A stretch of 64,000 bases of DNA from contig JBANSL010000007.1 of assembly GCA_037127255.1 (NCBI GenBank), forward strand, positions 64,775,038 to 64,839,037. The letters run 5' to 3'. The notes beneath the pieces were generated by a model that saw only the letters and a program-made list of their open reading frames with translations, was not told where the DNA came from and ran no database searches. The translations under genes and the position numbers were made by a program. The stretch is from Persicaria tinctoria (lineage: Eukaryota; Streptophyta; Magnoliopsida; Caryophyllales; Polygonaceae). Below, in pieces: positions 11,644 to 24,800 of the stretch (positions are counted from its first letter, which is position 1; the number at the start of each line of letters is the position of its first letter).

Positions 11644-11703
11644 TATAAATTAAGAAGAGATTTAACAAGTTCATAAAATACGTAAATTAGCATGTTAGAG
11701 TAC

Positions 11704-12217
11704 CTTTTGATTCTCTGTCTATAATATTTTCAGTTGTCTGTGTGTTATTAGTAAGAGGAAATGATGATTCATTCCATGGAACAATTGGATACGCAGGGTT
11801 ATGTTTTAGACCTTCGGGCCAACCAGATTGACCTTTATTAAATAAAAGGGGATAATGCAAAGGGTCGTAGCAACCATAGTAATGTAATATTTGGTGTTCA
11901 TGATCTGATTTTCCATATACCACAATATGAGGACTATTAATATGGACAGAACTGCTATCAAAAACAATAGCAGCAACTTCATCAAAAGTAGGTGTATTAT
12001 AGACTCGTTGATCTAAATTAATAGATGTGAAAACTATAATTTCGGTGGTTGTTGCTATTGGGAATGTACGTAAAGATCGAAAAAATGATGCATAAGGATT
12101 GACAGAAGTAATATTTATTAGAGCATTAATTATTTCAGGATAAAGGTCTATAAATGTATTACAACGTGTATCAAATTCAGAAGCATCATCGTAGAAGTAG
12201 AGTTGCACGAATTTTGG
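11704..12217 (-). pseudogene. Helitron exon, N-terminal conserved region 2
   Basis: The minus-strand frame reads PKFVQLYFYDDASEFDTRCN, then NLDQRVYNTPTFDEVAAIVF, HEHQILHYYGCYDPLHYPLLF and GQSGWPEGL. It corresponds to the region before the Rep domain of plant Helitron proteins (QHYYGCYDPLQYPLLFPxGxxGWH). The exon ends ESKG at the donor GTACTC (11703). The preceding codon towards the N-terminus is a TAA at 12218-12220, where the family expects glutamine. Confidence 0.85.
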
Positions 12218-12652
12218 TTAGTCATTCTGAGGTAGAAGATTAGGAAGATAATGATAAAGTTGTCCTTTGACCAAGAAGGTGTAAATACCCTTTTTGTTAC
12301 TACTTTCACTGAAATTTCCACCTAGACAACTAAAAGCAAACAAATTATTATAAGCTCTAGAGAAACGGCAAAAATGTTGGCCAATAGTATCTTCCCTTGC
12401 AATTAGATCGTATAGCTCATCACACAAATTTATATTGACAAGCTTTATAGTTCCATTTGCACAACAAAACGTGGGGCATTCAAACGCAAACTTTTTTGCT
12501 CCACAATGTTTACATATTGATGGGATTGCCAAAGGCATTGACGTGCATAATAAGTTGTTCATACCTAAACCTTTAGGTGTGAGCGCAGGATGTAAATTAC
12601 CATGATCATTTATCGGTTGTGTTGTATAGGCCAAACCACAATCAATATCAAT
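12218..12652 (-). pseudogene. Helitron exon, N-terminal cysteine-rich region
   Basis: After a polypyrimidine tract and CAG acceptor, the exon reads IDIDCGLAYTTQPINDHGNL and carries a zinc-binding-like CKHCGAKKFAFECPTFCC block. It then has SRAYNNLFAFSCLG and GIYTFLVKGQLYHYLPNLLP, all typical of the N-terminal part of plant Helitron proteins. It stops at QND followed by TAA; CAA (Gln) would restore the family sequence QNDQPKF. The frame continues without loss in 11704-12217, so this is a single nonsense change. Confidence 0.85.
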
Positions 12653-12825
12653 CTGGAAAAAAAAAAAGACAAATGTCGTATTACCACCACAAATTTTCTT
12701 ATGTACTGTTATATTATTTGAGAAGATGCTCATGTCATTATTAAAAATATTGTAAGAAAATATAAGGTCTAATAGATATTTCATGGGGGTTAAACAAAAT
12801 GTCTTATAAAAGGTTAAATTAAAAC

Positions 12826-12885
12826 CTGTAAACGAGTTCGCTTTACTTTTCGAGAAGGACATATGATTGGTATCTCATTAGCAAC
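12826..12885 (-). pseudogene. Short Helitron 5' exon
   Basis: A 60-nt minus-strand exon between TAG (12886-12888) and a GTTTTA donor (12825) encodes VANEIPIICPSRKVKRTRLQ. Its basic character and position just upstream of the IDIDCG exon fit the start region of Helitron proteins. The homology is weak on its own; the splice sites and order support it. Confidence 0.5.
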
Positions 12886-14642
12886 CTACGGAAAAAAAAA
12901 AGAGTGAATAACTTAATAATCTAACTTAATAATCATAACAATTACACCAAAGTAAATAAAAGAGATTATCTCTAAGCAAGGGTAAAAAAAACATATTTTA
13001 CTAAGCTAATTTTAATGTTTTTCAGTTAATTTATATGTAGATTAATATTACTAAACTACGTTTATAATCTCTACATAAACATAATTGATAAAATCACATA
13101 CATATAAAATAAATAACGGGGAAAAAAAAACTTTCTTACCTCATTTATGAGTTCTCTCGTTTCAGGTGTATCATGAGGATTAGATCTTGATGCATCAAGA
13201 TTCCTCTATCACAAGAACAAATTGTAAGGATTTTAATATTCACGTGTGAAGGTATATAATATAAACAACATCAATCATAGTCATTTTTTAAAAGCTTAAA
13301 TGACGTTTATATTCAACTAATATAGTATTTACTCTAATATAGTCATTTTATGCAACTAAATGACATTTGTATTCAACAATTTAGGTGTGAAATTACATAT
13401 TCAAATTCAAATCCTTGTCCCATTTTAAAAGCTTAAACATTTCCACACAGTATGGAAGACATTTGACTTGATCAATACAAAAAAAACCCATACAGAAAAT
13501 TACAAATGCTTTAAACCGAGTTCCTTCTTTCTAATTGAGATAGTAGCCACTATTTTTTTCTTTCTTTGCTAATCATTGTGTAGACTAATATTATGAAAAT
13601 AATCCTATGAGTAAGTGTCCTAATTTTAAGAAACAAAATAAATGTAACAATTGAAGAAGAATTACTATTCTCAAAGACAAATAATTACACAAGAACATAA
13701 TTAATTTAAGCAAATTAATACGAAATAAATGATAATGGAAACGAAGTATTTCAGTCATATATTAAGGTAGAAAAAAGATATAGTAAATTTTTGTGGTCAT
13801 AACATGTTCATTATAAATAATTGGTAATCAACTGACAATATTATTGTTGTCGTAAGTTTAATGAGTAAATTATAAATTATAAATAAATTATAAATTCATT
13901 CACTAATAATCAATCTATTCGTAAGAAAGAAAACAAAATTTACTACAATAATTAACATGGCTAATTGTATTGCATGAGCGAGAGTTCTTCTTTTTCGACG
14001 AGCACCCCGAGGTTTAGCCAATGATGCTTCCCTAGCCATCTACAAGTAATAAGCATTTTAGAAATCAAAATACTCATGGTGAAGTCATGTAATTTGCAAT
14101 GCAAACAAATAGCTCACAAAGAGGTACCAGAAAATATTAAAATCAACACCTCTTCATGAGTACGGTGTTAATGACATGTAATGAAACTAGAGGAAGTAAT
14201 TGTGATCCCATTTGCATGATCCGTAGCAATCTAAATTAATCAATTATATGAATACCATTTTAATTGCTTAAGTTATAAATAAATAAAAATAACATCATAA
14301 ATTATATACCTCAATTCTAGTATGATGTTGCCTACGTTGAACCAAGTCTAACACATGAGAGGGTTCTGTACTTTCTACACCTTCACCCACCCTAGTAGGA
14401 AACTTCAAAGTACAAATGGAAATAATAAATTAGACAAGATTTCCTATAATAATGCTTTAATAGTAAATTGATAAACATATGCTTGTAAGGCCCCGGATTA
14501 GGTTATAAATGAAATTATTAAGGTCGTTAGATGAAATTATTAAGGTCATTATATGGCCGTTTCCTGGATGTTGAGTGCTCTTTAGCCATCTTTGAACGAG
14601 AGAATCTTTAAAAATATCTATATTGAGATTGCACATTCAATA
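12886..14642 (-). other. AT-rich region with possible Helitron 5' exons
   Basis: Very AT-rich. Short minus-strand open segments include DASRSNPHDTPETRELIN (about 13140-13205) followed by a GGTAAG donor-like site, and MAREASLAKPRGARRKRRTL (about 13985-14039). A related basic box, RRKRRTHAQ followed by GTACT, recurs at about 30790-30820, on the other side of the inserted LTR element. This suggests that one transcription unit was split by that insertion. No domain assignment is possible. The last five bases (14638-14642, CAATA) are the LARD target duplication. Confidence 0.35.
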
Positions 14643-17399
14643 TGTAACGGCCCAGAATTATAATTTCTGGGTTACGTTTCAATGGATAAAACCCCTTGTT
14701 CGGATCTTGCAATTCAGGTACGGGTCGAGGTTTCAAACTCATTTTAAGATTTGTAGAAAGAGGGATTTCAAACCCTAAAACCTCGAAGGGTCGTTGGGTA
14801 CCATTAACCTGTCCTAAGACTATGTCGCGGAAACCATTTCAAACGGAAGTAAAGCGGAAGTAAAGTACAGATACAAGTGCCACGGCGGAGCCGGGTCAAA
14901 ACGGAGTCAAAAGTATAAATCCAAAACAATATAATCAGAGTCTGGTGAAATCTATAACTCCAACGCTCACTCTCCGCCGACAAAATGACCCGCGCAATAA
15001 GCAAACAGCACCGATAGGATGATCATAAATAATTCCTAAAAAAATTGATTTGGGGCGGGATCAGATCGATGCCCACTTAACTCTGCATCCCAACCATAAG
15101 CACACATATACGCTATACCTAATAAAGATGCTCTAATGCAGTACGAAATTCAAACACACTAGCATGCTCCTAGTTCATAATATTGTGCAGAAGTACTGTA
15201 AAGGGCCCAAGACAATGCCAAGTGGCATATCCCTCTCCTACCTCCACCCCTTCCGACAGGCGGAGACTGGCCAGCTCGTGAATGCATTCATTCATAATCG
15301 GGGGGCACGCATGCCAAACCCGCTCCACAATAAAGCCCGTAGGCATATCATAATATAAGGAAGTACTCGATTGACTCAGGGTACCCGATGAGGCTGGGCT
15401 ACCCTATGACCCTAGCAAAGACTTCTAGGACTATCACAGATAACGACCGTTCTGTTTACATACGCACAAAGAAATAGAATGATCAACGATCGATGCAACC
15501 TAGCATGGTACTACATGACATGCTGATCATGAATGCAAGCACCTAGTATATCATGCACCTAAAGCAGGGAATAGCTCTATTCAATCTGAGTAAGCTCCGA
15601 AGAGACTTACCTGAAGATGCAGAACAGCAAGATAACACAAGCAAGGGCCCAATGCAAGTCCAGAGTATAATCCAATAGCAATACACACCTATCATCAAGC
15701 CATTTCCATAAGCTACCGGTCCATCATTCATACTCACACAAAACCCAAGTTCTCAACATCCTCAAAACAAATCGACGGTAAAACCATTTCCCAAAACCCT
15801 TCCGATACTATCAACATCAACCAAAATCATTCTCACAATTTCCTTTTCAAAACCAACATCATCAAACCAAGGCAAGGAGTCCCGACATTAAAATTTAAAC
15901 CTTAAAATCAATACCTCAAAATCATATTATAGAAATAATTCCGGCATTTCGGTTTCAACACATCAAATCCCTTTAAGAAACATTTTCGGACGATTTAAAC
16001 TTCTTCTAAATAATTTAACAACAATGTTTAATAAGATAAAATACCAAAACTCAACCCATTTTAGCACTCCACATTTAAACAACAAATTATTTTATCATTT
16101 ATAAAACATTTATAAACACCACATAATATCTTAATAACATATATGCATCAAATAATACTACTTTTAAAATACATATACTAATTTCCCAAGAGTATATTTA
16201 TCTCACAAAATCTCATAATATAAAAATAATCATAATAACTTAACAAAATAAGTCACAATATATTACATATATATAAACATGTACATAACATCATATTTAA
16301 AACCCATATAATAACAACAACAAAACACAACCCAACCCTTCAGGAAAGCCCAACCCCAAAAGAAAAGGCCCGAATCCAAGAAGAAGGAAAGAAAAGAAAG
16401 GTCTGGCCCAAACCTGAAATTGGAGGAAGGAAGGCCCAGCTCTACTTAACCCCAACCCGGGCCCAGAAAAGGAAGAAGAGAGAAGACCCGGCCCAGAAAA
16501 GGAAGAAGAAAGAAGACCCGGCCCAGCCCGGATCCCTCACACTTAACCCGGACCCAAGCCCAACTCTAATTAAAACAATCCCCCCCCCCCCCCCGGAACC
16601 GGTTTTTCATTTAAAACAAATCCCCCCTGAACTGGTTCACAAGGGAAACAGAGGCCCAAACCCGTCTCCTACCAACGCTGCTCGGAAAATCGAAGAGGAG
16701 GGGAGGAAGGTTCAGGCGCCGGCGGTGGCCTTCGCCCAGTCCCTTCACATTCCACCCGACACCCAAGAACGCAGAAACAAGCAAGAAGGGAAAGGAGGAG
16801 GAGGAGTGCTCACCGAGGCGTCGACTCGCCGGAAAACCTCGTCGGTGCGTGATTGAGCTCGCCGGAGGCGGGAATCAAACGAATCTTGGCCTGGGGGAGG
16901 TTAAAGGCGGAGCCTTTGGGTTGATAAGGAGCGAAAGAAGAGAGGATGAGAGGAGTCGAGACCTCACCGAGTCGAAACGGCAAAACAGAGGGGCGGAAGG
17001 TGCTCGGCGGCGCTCCGGGACAACGCTCAGGGGATGCGCTCGGGTACGCTCGGAAGCTGCCACTACTTCTAGACGGAGAAGAGGAGGGAAGAAGAATCTG
17101 TTGCTGTTCGTTTTGGCTTGCGGAGCAGGGGGAGAAAGCTTTGGGACTCAACTCCGAACGGTAGAGGAGAGAGATGAGGACGGTGGTGGCTCAGAGAGGT
17201 GCTTGGCGCTCGGAGCTCTCGAAATAGAGGGGGTGTGGGATGAAGGAGGATGATGAGATGGAGGGTTGGTCTGGAACAACAAATGGAAACAAAAGGGAAA
17301 TGCTTGGTGTGTACAGGAAGAGAATCACAAGGGAGATTTGTTTTGGGTTGGTCTGTTGTCAGACTACGAAAAAGGAAGGGGGGTGCACTAGTACAGATT

Positions 17400-17650
17400 T
17401 AACGTATGTCGGGGGTTTTTTAATGAAACGGTCGGGTGTTTTTGGCCTCCTTTAATTCGCTCTCCTGACAGATATCTCTCAGGGGTTTTATAAAAACTCC
17501 CGAGAAAAAATGTTCGGTCAGGGGTTTTTTAAAAAACCCCCGAGAGACCCTGTTTCCCAACCAGCTCCCCCAATCCCACATGTTGCGGGAGTTTAAAAAA
17601 ACTCCCGAGATACCTCTCTCGGGAGTTATATGAAAAAACCCCTGATAAAT
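17400..17650. repeat. Left subterminal repeats of the CACTA element
   Basis: Several short palindromic units of the form GGGGTTTTTTAAAAAACCCC flanked by TC(T)CAG or GAGAG occur here, for example around 17492-17510, 17520-17545, 17590-17612 and 17618-17642. They mirror units at the right end. Subterminal repeats of this kind are transposase-binding regions in CACTA elements. Confidence 0.7.
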
Positions 17651-17876
17651 ATTTATTATATATAAAAAAAAATATCCAGCTTTCTATCACCTTCCCTACC
17701 CTGCCCAGTGCTCAAATGAATGTGAAAAATACAATCAATTGAATTACAAGTACACAAATACCACAATATCAACATAAATTCGTATAACCACTACAAAGAT
17801 TGATGTGAGATGACATGATCATTCACCATCCTGTTAACACGGCAAGAACATCATAATGGAAATATGCAGTGCTTAC

Positions 17877-18003
17877 AACAAGTTCAGCAGAACGGAAAAA
17901 TACAGCGCCACTGGCACTAGAAGTAGCATAGTCATCATACTCGGCTTCGAAGAACTGATGCTCTGGCCTCTGTTGCCAGAAGGGATCAGAGATAGTCCAA
18001 CCT
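17877..18003 (-). pseudogene. Captured exon of an unidentified gene inside CACTA
   Basis: A 127-nt minus-strand exon is bounded by ACCAG (acceptor) and GTAAGC (donor). It is open in one frame, starting GWTISDPFWQQRPEHQFFEA and ending SGAVFFRSAELV. The composition and splice sites look like a real coding exon. I do not recognise the family, and it is not part of the BSK sequence. A second short open segment, QPEYTAPPRTPLTKLP, lies at about 18185-18240 next to a GGTAAG donor. Confidence 0.5.
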
Positions 18004-18686
18004 CTGGTATGAGCAAAATTAAGGGATTAGAAACAGAAGAAAATAAAATCATAAGCCTCGAAATCTTCAACAGTATAAAGCCCTCCCATAGAAATGAAAA
18101 TAGATTTGGAACTCCTCTTCAGCAGCTAGTATAAAACCCACCCACAAAAACACTACAATTTTGAATTGAACTTACCCTATATCAATGGCAGCTTCGTGAG
18201 GGGAGTTCGTGGTGGAGCAGTGTATTCAGGTTGGTAAGGCTGTTTGAGAAAACAATATACTAGAAATCAATTATCAGCCATGCCAATACACAACGCCACA
18301 GATGTGCACCCTTCTTACAAGTGAAATAATGGAAAAAGACAAGGAAAATGGATTATATGTAGCTCATATATGAAGTTCCAAATATTTGAAAAAGACAAAC
18401 TAATTAATATTTAAGTTTAAGGTACAACCACAATCCATTGCAAAGCTCAAGTATGCTTAAGCATTTCTAGTTTTCAAAAACACTAAGTGGAGAGCTTAAT
18501 ATAATTAAACATAGCAGCAAGTTGTTAAATAAACAGGATATGTATCCAAACAAGTCCTTACCATAAGGAAATAGTGACAAGTTCTCACTGGATGCTCAAT
18601 GATGTGATCTGATTATGAAATGTGTAAAGCAAATGAATATTCTACAATAGTTGCATGGTTTGAAGTATGATTTAGCTAAAAGCCTA

Positions 18687-20157
<1,471 letters not shown>

Positions 20158-20559
20158 CTGCAATTGGCAAAATAGGTTTTATAGCATATGAGAAAAGGAA
20201 AAGAGTGCCTAAAAAGAAAGCTTTAGAAGATGTAAAAGGGAGTAAAATGAGAATACAAAATCTATGAATTTGTTCAAATAAATCATGTTCTGTAGTGCTC
20301 ATTTAAAGTATATTAATGAATATAACAAGAACAAACTTATAACCTATTAATTAGCACAATTCAGAGTCAATAATTTGATTTTGCTTTAGGGGGTACTTCA
20401 GCAAAATAAATTAGGAATGCAACTATAATGGATGTTCTGATCCATTGCTTTGTATGTCAACTTTTCTATACTAGATGCATATGGTTATTTTCTTTTTCAT
20501 AGCCACTGGTATGCCATATATCATTTTTTGATGTTAATGTACTGCCTCATCAATCCAAA

Positions 20560-21240
20560 AACTTCAGACTACCATTGTTAAGGGGTGTATGGACATAACA
20601 AGAAATAGAAGCAATGAGGGAATACGAGATCAATAGAAGAGCGAAAGAGGGCAAGACCTGTGAAGATTGAGATAAACAAACGCCTGCCACTTGACACAGA
20701 TTCGAACCCAGAGGCATCAAGACATACGACACCTGCAAACCCCAATTGGTGGGACAACCCAGATTCGATGAACACTACGGGAGAGGGTGCACGCTGCGGG
20801 AGGAGAGGGTGAAGAGCGACAGATGTTGAAGAGTAGTAAACTTGTCGAGAAGGCGAATGCAGCGTCTGACCGGCTGAACCTCTGCAATTGACAAGGGTGA
20901 ACACTGCGGGAGGAGAGGCTGAACGGTAAACAGCGGGAGGGAGGGCACTGGCGTCGGTAAACAGCGGGAGCACCGCCAATGGCCGGCGAATAGCGAGAGG
21001 GCGAACGGCCAGCAAAGGCGAGAGCGAGGGCGAGGGCAAACATAGCGGACTACCAACAAAGTGCAATTCGCTACCCTCCTCTGCAATTGACAGTGCAATG
21101 AATAGATTTGCAGCGCCATTGGTGATCTTCTTCAACCATGATTGAACTGGAGAGTTGATCGAGCGATTCCATCGTCTGGACGCACAGTTTCTAGGGTTCC
21201 TTCGCTTTGTTTTTAATTCCGATTTCCGAAATCTGTAGAT
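20560..21240. other. GC-rich segment in right part of the CACTA element
   Basis: Several overlapping minus-strand frames (20578-21135, 20717-21043, 20775-21119) are rich in serine, leucine, proline and arginine. None shows a recognisable domain. Internal similarity (GGCGAGAGCGAGGGCGAGGG and CTGCGGGAGGAGAGG, each repeated) suggests low-complexity or 5'-UTR-like captured DNA rather than coding sequence. Confidence 0.4.
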
Positions 21241-21254
21241 AAAAAAAAGCTGAG

Positions 21255-21450
21255 GTAGGGGTCTTTCGGGTGTTTTATTAAAGAACCCCTGAGAGAAATT
21301 CCAATTTCTAGTGAGTTATTTAATCACTCCTGAGAGAACATACTCGATTTTTTTTAAACAGATAAACCCACATTTATCGGGAGTTATTTTAAAAACTCCC
21401 TTGCGAGATTCGTTTTTCAGGAGTTTTAATAAACCCCTGAGAAAATTTTC
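21255..21450. repeat. Right subterminal repeats of the CACTA element
   Basis: Units such as GGGTGTTTTATTAAAGAACC, GAGTTATTTAATCACTC, GGGAGTTATTTTAAAAACTC and GGAGTTTTAATAAACCCC repeat the left-end pattern of a G-run, A/T centre and C-run, each followed by GAGA. Confidence 0.7.
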
Positions 21451-21837
21451 CCGTAAGATACACAATCTGTACTAGTGGTGAGGGGTTCCTGAAATGTGTA
21501 AGAAAGAAAGGAGGAAGGTGACAAAGGTCCCAACTCCCAATATAAATTAATAACTGGAAAATCTCGTAATGCGCTCTCTCAGTCTTATTCCGACTCTTTT
21601 AAAATAAATTTTAAATTTTCAAATCCGAATTTAATAATGAAATCCGAACATCATTTCCCAATTCTCGGCATGTGAAAGCGGGGAGAAAAATCTATTTTGC
21701 ATAAATTTCAAAATTTAGCCGAAATATGCTTTAAAATTTCGATTTCGGTTTATTAAATTGATGACGAGTTTTCATTGGAATATCCGAATTAACTCCAATT
21801 TAAGTTTATTATTATTTTAAAAATCCGGCCCTTTACA

Positions 21838-21855
21838 TCATCCACCTCTAAAAAC
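21838..21855 (-). promoter_or_regulatory. Polypurine tract of the LARD
   Basis: On the element's strand the sequence TTTTTAGAGGTGGATGA directly precedes the 3' LTR start TGTAAAGG. Purine-rich tracts at this position prime plus-strand synthesis. Related TCATCCACCTCTAA copies recur at about 22418 and 23360 inside the element. Confidence 0.7.
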
Positions 21856-24800
21856 AAGTCTCGTCCCCGAGACTAAAACCAAAATAAAGCAGGCGATGAA
21901 GTTTGAAATTGATGAGTCCAAGGACTATGTCTAGAATCTTGTAATCATCTCGGTTGCGTCTTCCGGGATTCTCACAACATCCTAGTCACTGTCGTGACAT
22001 CTCCAATTGGCCTTGACAAGTATGCAATAAGCACCCCTATCACATCCTTGCTTCGACTTTTCGGAAGTACCACAACTCTAAAAGTTCTACAATGTCATCA
22101 CTAGGTCTTAGCAAGCACCCTACAAGCGCCCTCATAAAATGCTTGTATCCACTTCGTGAAGTATCATAGAGTTGCCCGGGTTTAATAATTGAAAAAGGTT
22201 GGCCTCAAAATATTTGAAACCCTCGGTAATTTTATTCCTTACAATTCAAATCTAATCCTTTTCAAAATCGTTCAACTCTTCAAATCCAACTTTAACCAAG
22301 CAACCTTACACCAAAACAAGTCAAATCCTCTCAAATCAAGATTTCGTCAAAATCCTCCAAAACCAAATCAGTTCTCCACATAACAATCAATCAAATTTAG
22401 AAGCTCGGAGGTGGAATCATCCACCTCTAAGGGCTAATCCCATATTCTCTTCCTAGTTTCCAGATCATGCAACATCATTCACAATTCAATTCGACAAGTA
22501 CCATAACCAAAAGTCTCATCAACTCTTACATACGCATAATACCATAAGCCATCTCGCACATGGCAAATCCCACATCATATCATAGTCACAAACCATCACA
22601 TAACCGTCTAGTTAACGCAACATAACATGCTAACAAGTCTCAAGTACCAAGGAAATAACAAACCTCAACATACTACAATCGTAAGGTATATCTACATCAC
22701 ACTGAAGGCATCACAAGTGCATAATCGAATGTTCATCACTCATCACGTAAGCACACATGTCCAGAAATCAACGGGTTGGATGTGATGGGGTTAGTACGTC
22801 AGTACACGTCAAATCTCATATATACTAATCATGGTCATACTTCAAGTCATATTCATCATTTACATAACCAATAATCATGCTCGCCAACCGTATAGTACAT
22901 ATCATGCTTACTACCACATAATAGACATCATGCTTTCACATAATAGCACATCATCATCCCTCGGTTCATACTCATCATTACTTCATATATCACATCACAA
23001 CACGTCCTAACATGCTTCTAAACCAATATAACATGATAATAATATATCATGGTAACACTTGTCAATACCAACTAGATTTTAATATTGCATATCAACATGT
23101 AATTCCATATCAGGTTCATCATGGTCGTTATCTAATATCATGCCAGCAGATATAAATAAATCACAAAATCAAGAAAATTCCTCACATCATACCAGTCAAA
23201 ATAAAACACAATCTCCACTCACCCATCTCCACACTCAAGCCAAGACTAATCTTCTTCTAGACTCGCCAACGTCAACTCAAACAAAAATTCTCCAAAGAAA
23301 TCCCAATTCATCTCGATGCTCAAATCTCGCCCCACATCCCATCAAGCACTCCCACACGCCATCCACCTCTAAGAACCCAACTCCTATCTCCAACTTCACA
23401 CCCGAGAACCCTCTCATATTATATCCTCACTTCTCTTAAGGTCATTTCGTACACTTCCCACACTTCCCAAGATATCACCAGCATCATGCCTTGCAAAATA
23501 CCTAAAGCTCACTCAGTCTTACCTAAACCAACATCTCTCTCTTGCGACTTATGTCATAACACCCCCGATCGTCCTAACCACTCAAGCTCTTTCACCACTC
23601 TTCTACCACGCTACCAACGACCTCACCCATAGGTGTAAGGAAGAAGCAATAATTAAAATCATCAAACACAAGGTCTACATCATGTCAACTAGCATTTATA
23701 AACATAACATCATGGGTTCAACAAGTCTCAATTTATCATCATGCTCAATAATCATTGCAAACATCATATATGAACATACTGAAGTCAAGCTAACATGTTG
23801 CACTATAACCTTATCAGATATAACTCAGGTCTCTTAGCATATGTGGTTCACATTTTACAGGCAAAGGAATTCAAATCATGCTTAGCAACTCAGCGTAGCA
23901 ACAAGTCAAGACATAATGGTATATGAGATCTATAAGTCATCAAATCATATCATCATAGACACAGGCAATCAGGCAACAATCATCATCAAGTTAGCACATC
24001 AACACGTAAATCTCATCATTAGAGCAGCGCAATATCATCGTCAATAAATTCAAAAGGGTTAGCAATTCGAACAGAGAACGCTGTCACTTGCAAGTCATAT
24101 CGTAATCAGTAACCGCCATTCTCGAAACGTGTTTGTCTTTCCGAAATCGTTGATCCTGAGGCCCGTGGGTTATGGGCCCACGCTTCTGCTGCACTGCGCT
24201 ATCGCTATCTGACTTTTCGTTCCCTCTTTCATGCGGTCGCTCGTCGAATGTATCGCAGAGGAGTCTAAGTTAGTAGAGATAGGGGAGTGACAAGGACGGG
24301 AATTCCAATCTTCACTTCGGAACCAAACATACACCAAGGCAAAAAGGATGACAAGACTGGAGACAAGACTCCGACCCGGGAATAGCAACGATGCCTCTAT
24401 GAAAATCTATGAGGTTACAATTTGTGACGAGCAAAATGAATTCATCATGGAGCACATCAGTCACATTAATTCACACTAACATGTATCTATCTCAAGGAGA
24501 ACGACATGCATATTCATTCCAAAAGACATAATTGAGCCCTACACGAATTCATGCGAGACAAGTTAACAATTTATTATTCCATGGAAGCAGAGATGCCTAA
24601 CAACTTCAAGCAAGATATGCGGAACCAGTAATGATCATGCGAGATTCAAAGCAATGCGGTATTTATTGAGGGTGACAAATATCATGTATATGAACAATGC
24701 ACAAGCATGGTACACACACCAACAATTGAGTTCAAACATAGCATGACGAGGTATATCATAGTAAGTAGATTAAGCATCATATGAGAACATATAAGAGCAT

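Noticed and set aside
23140..23439. 99-codon Asn/Ser/Thr/Pro-rich frame in the LARD interior
   Set aside because: It lies on the strand opposite to the element and has low-complexity composition; no gag-like feature.
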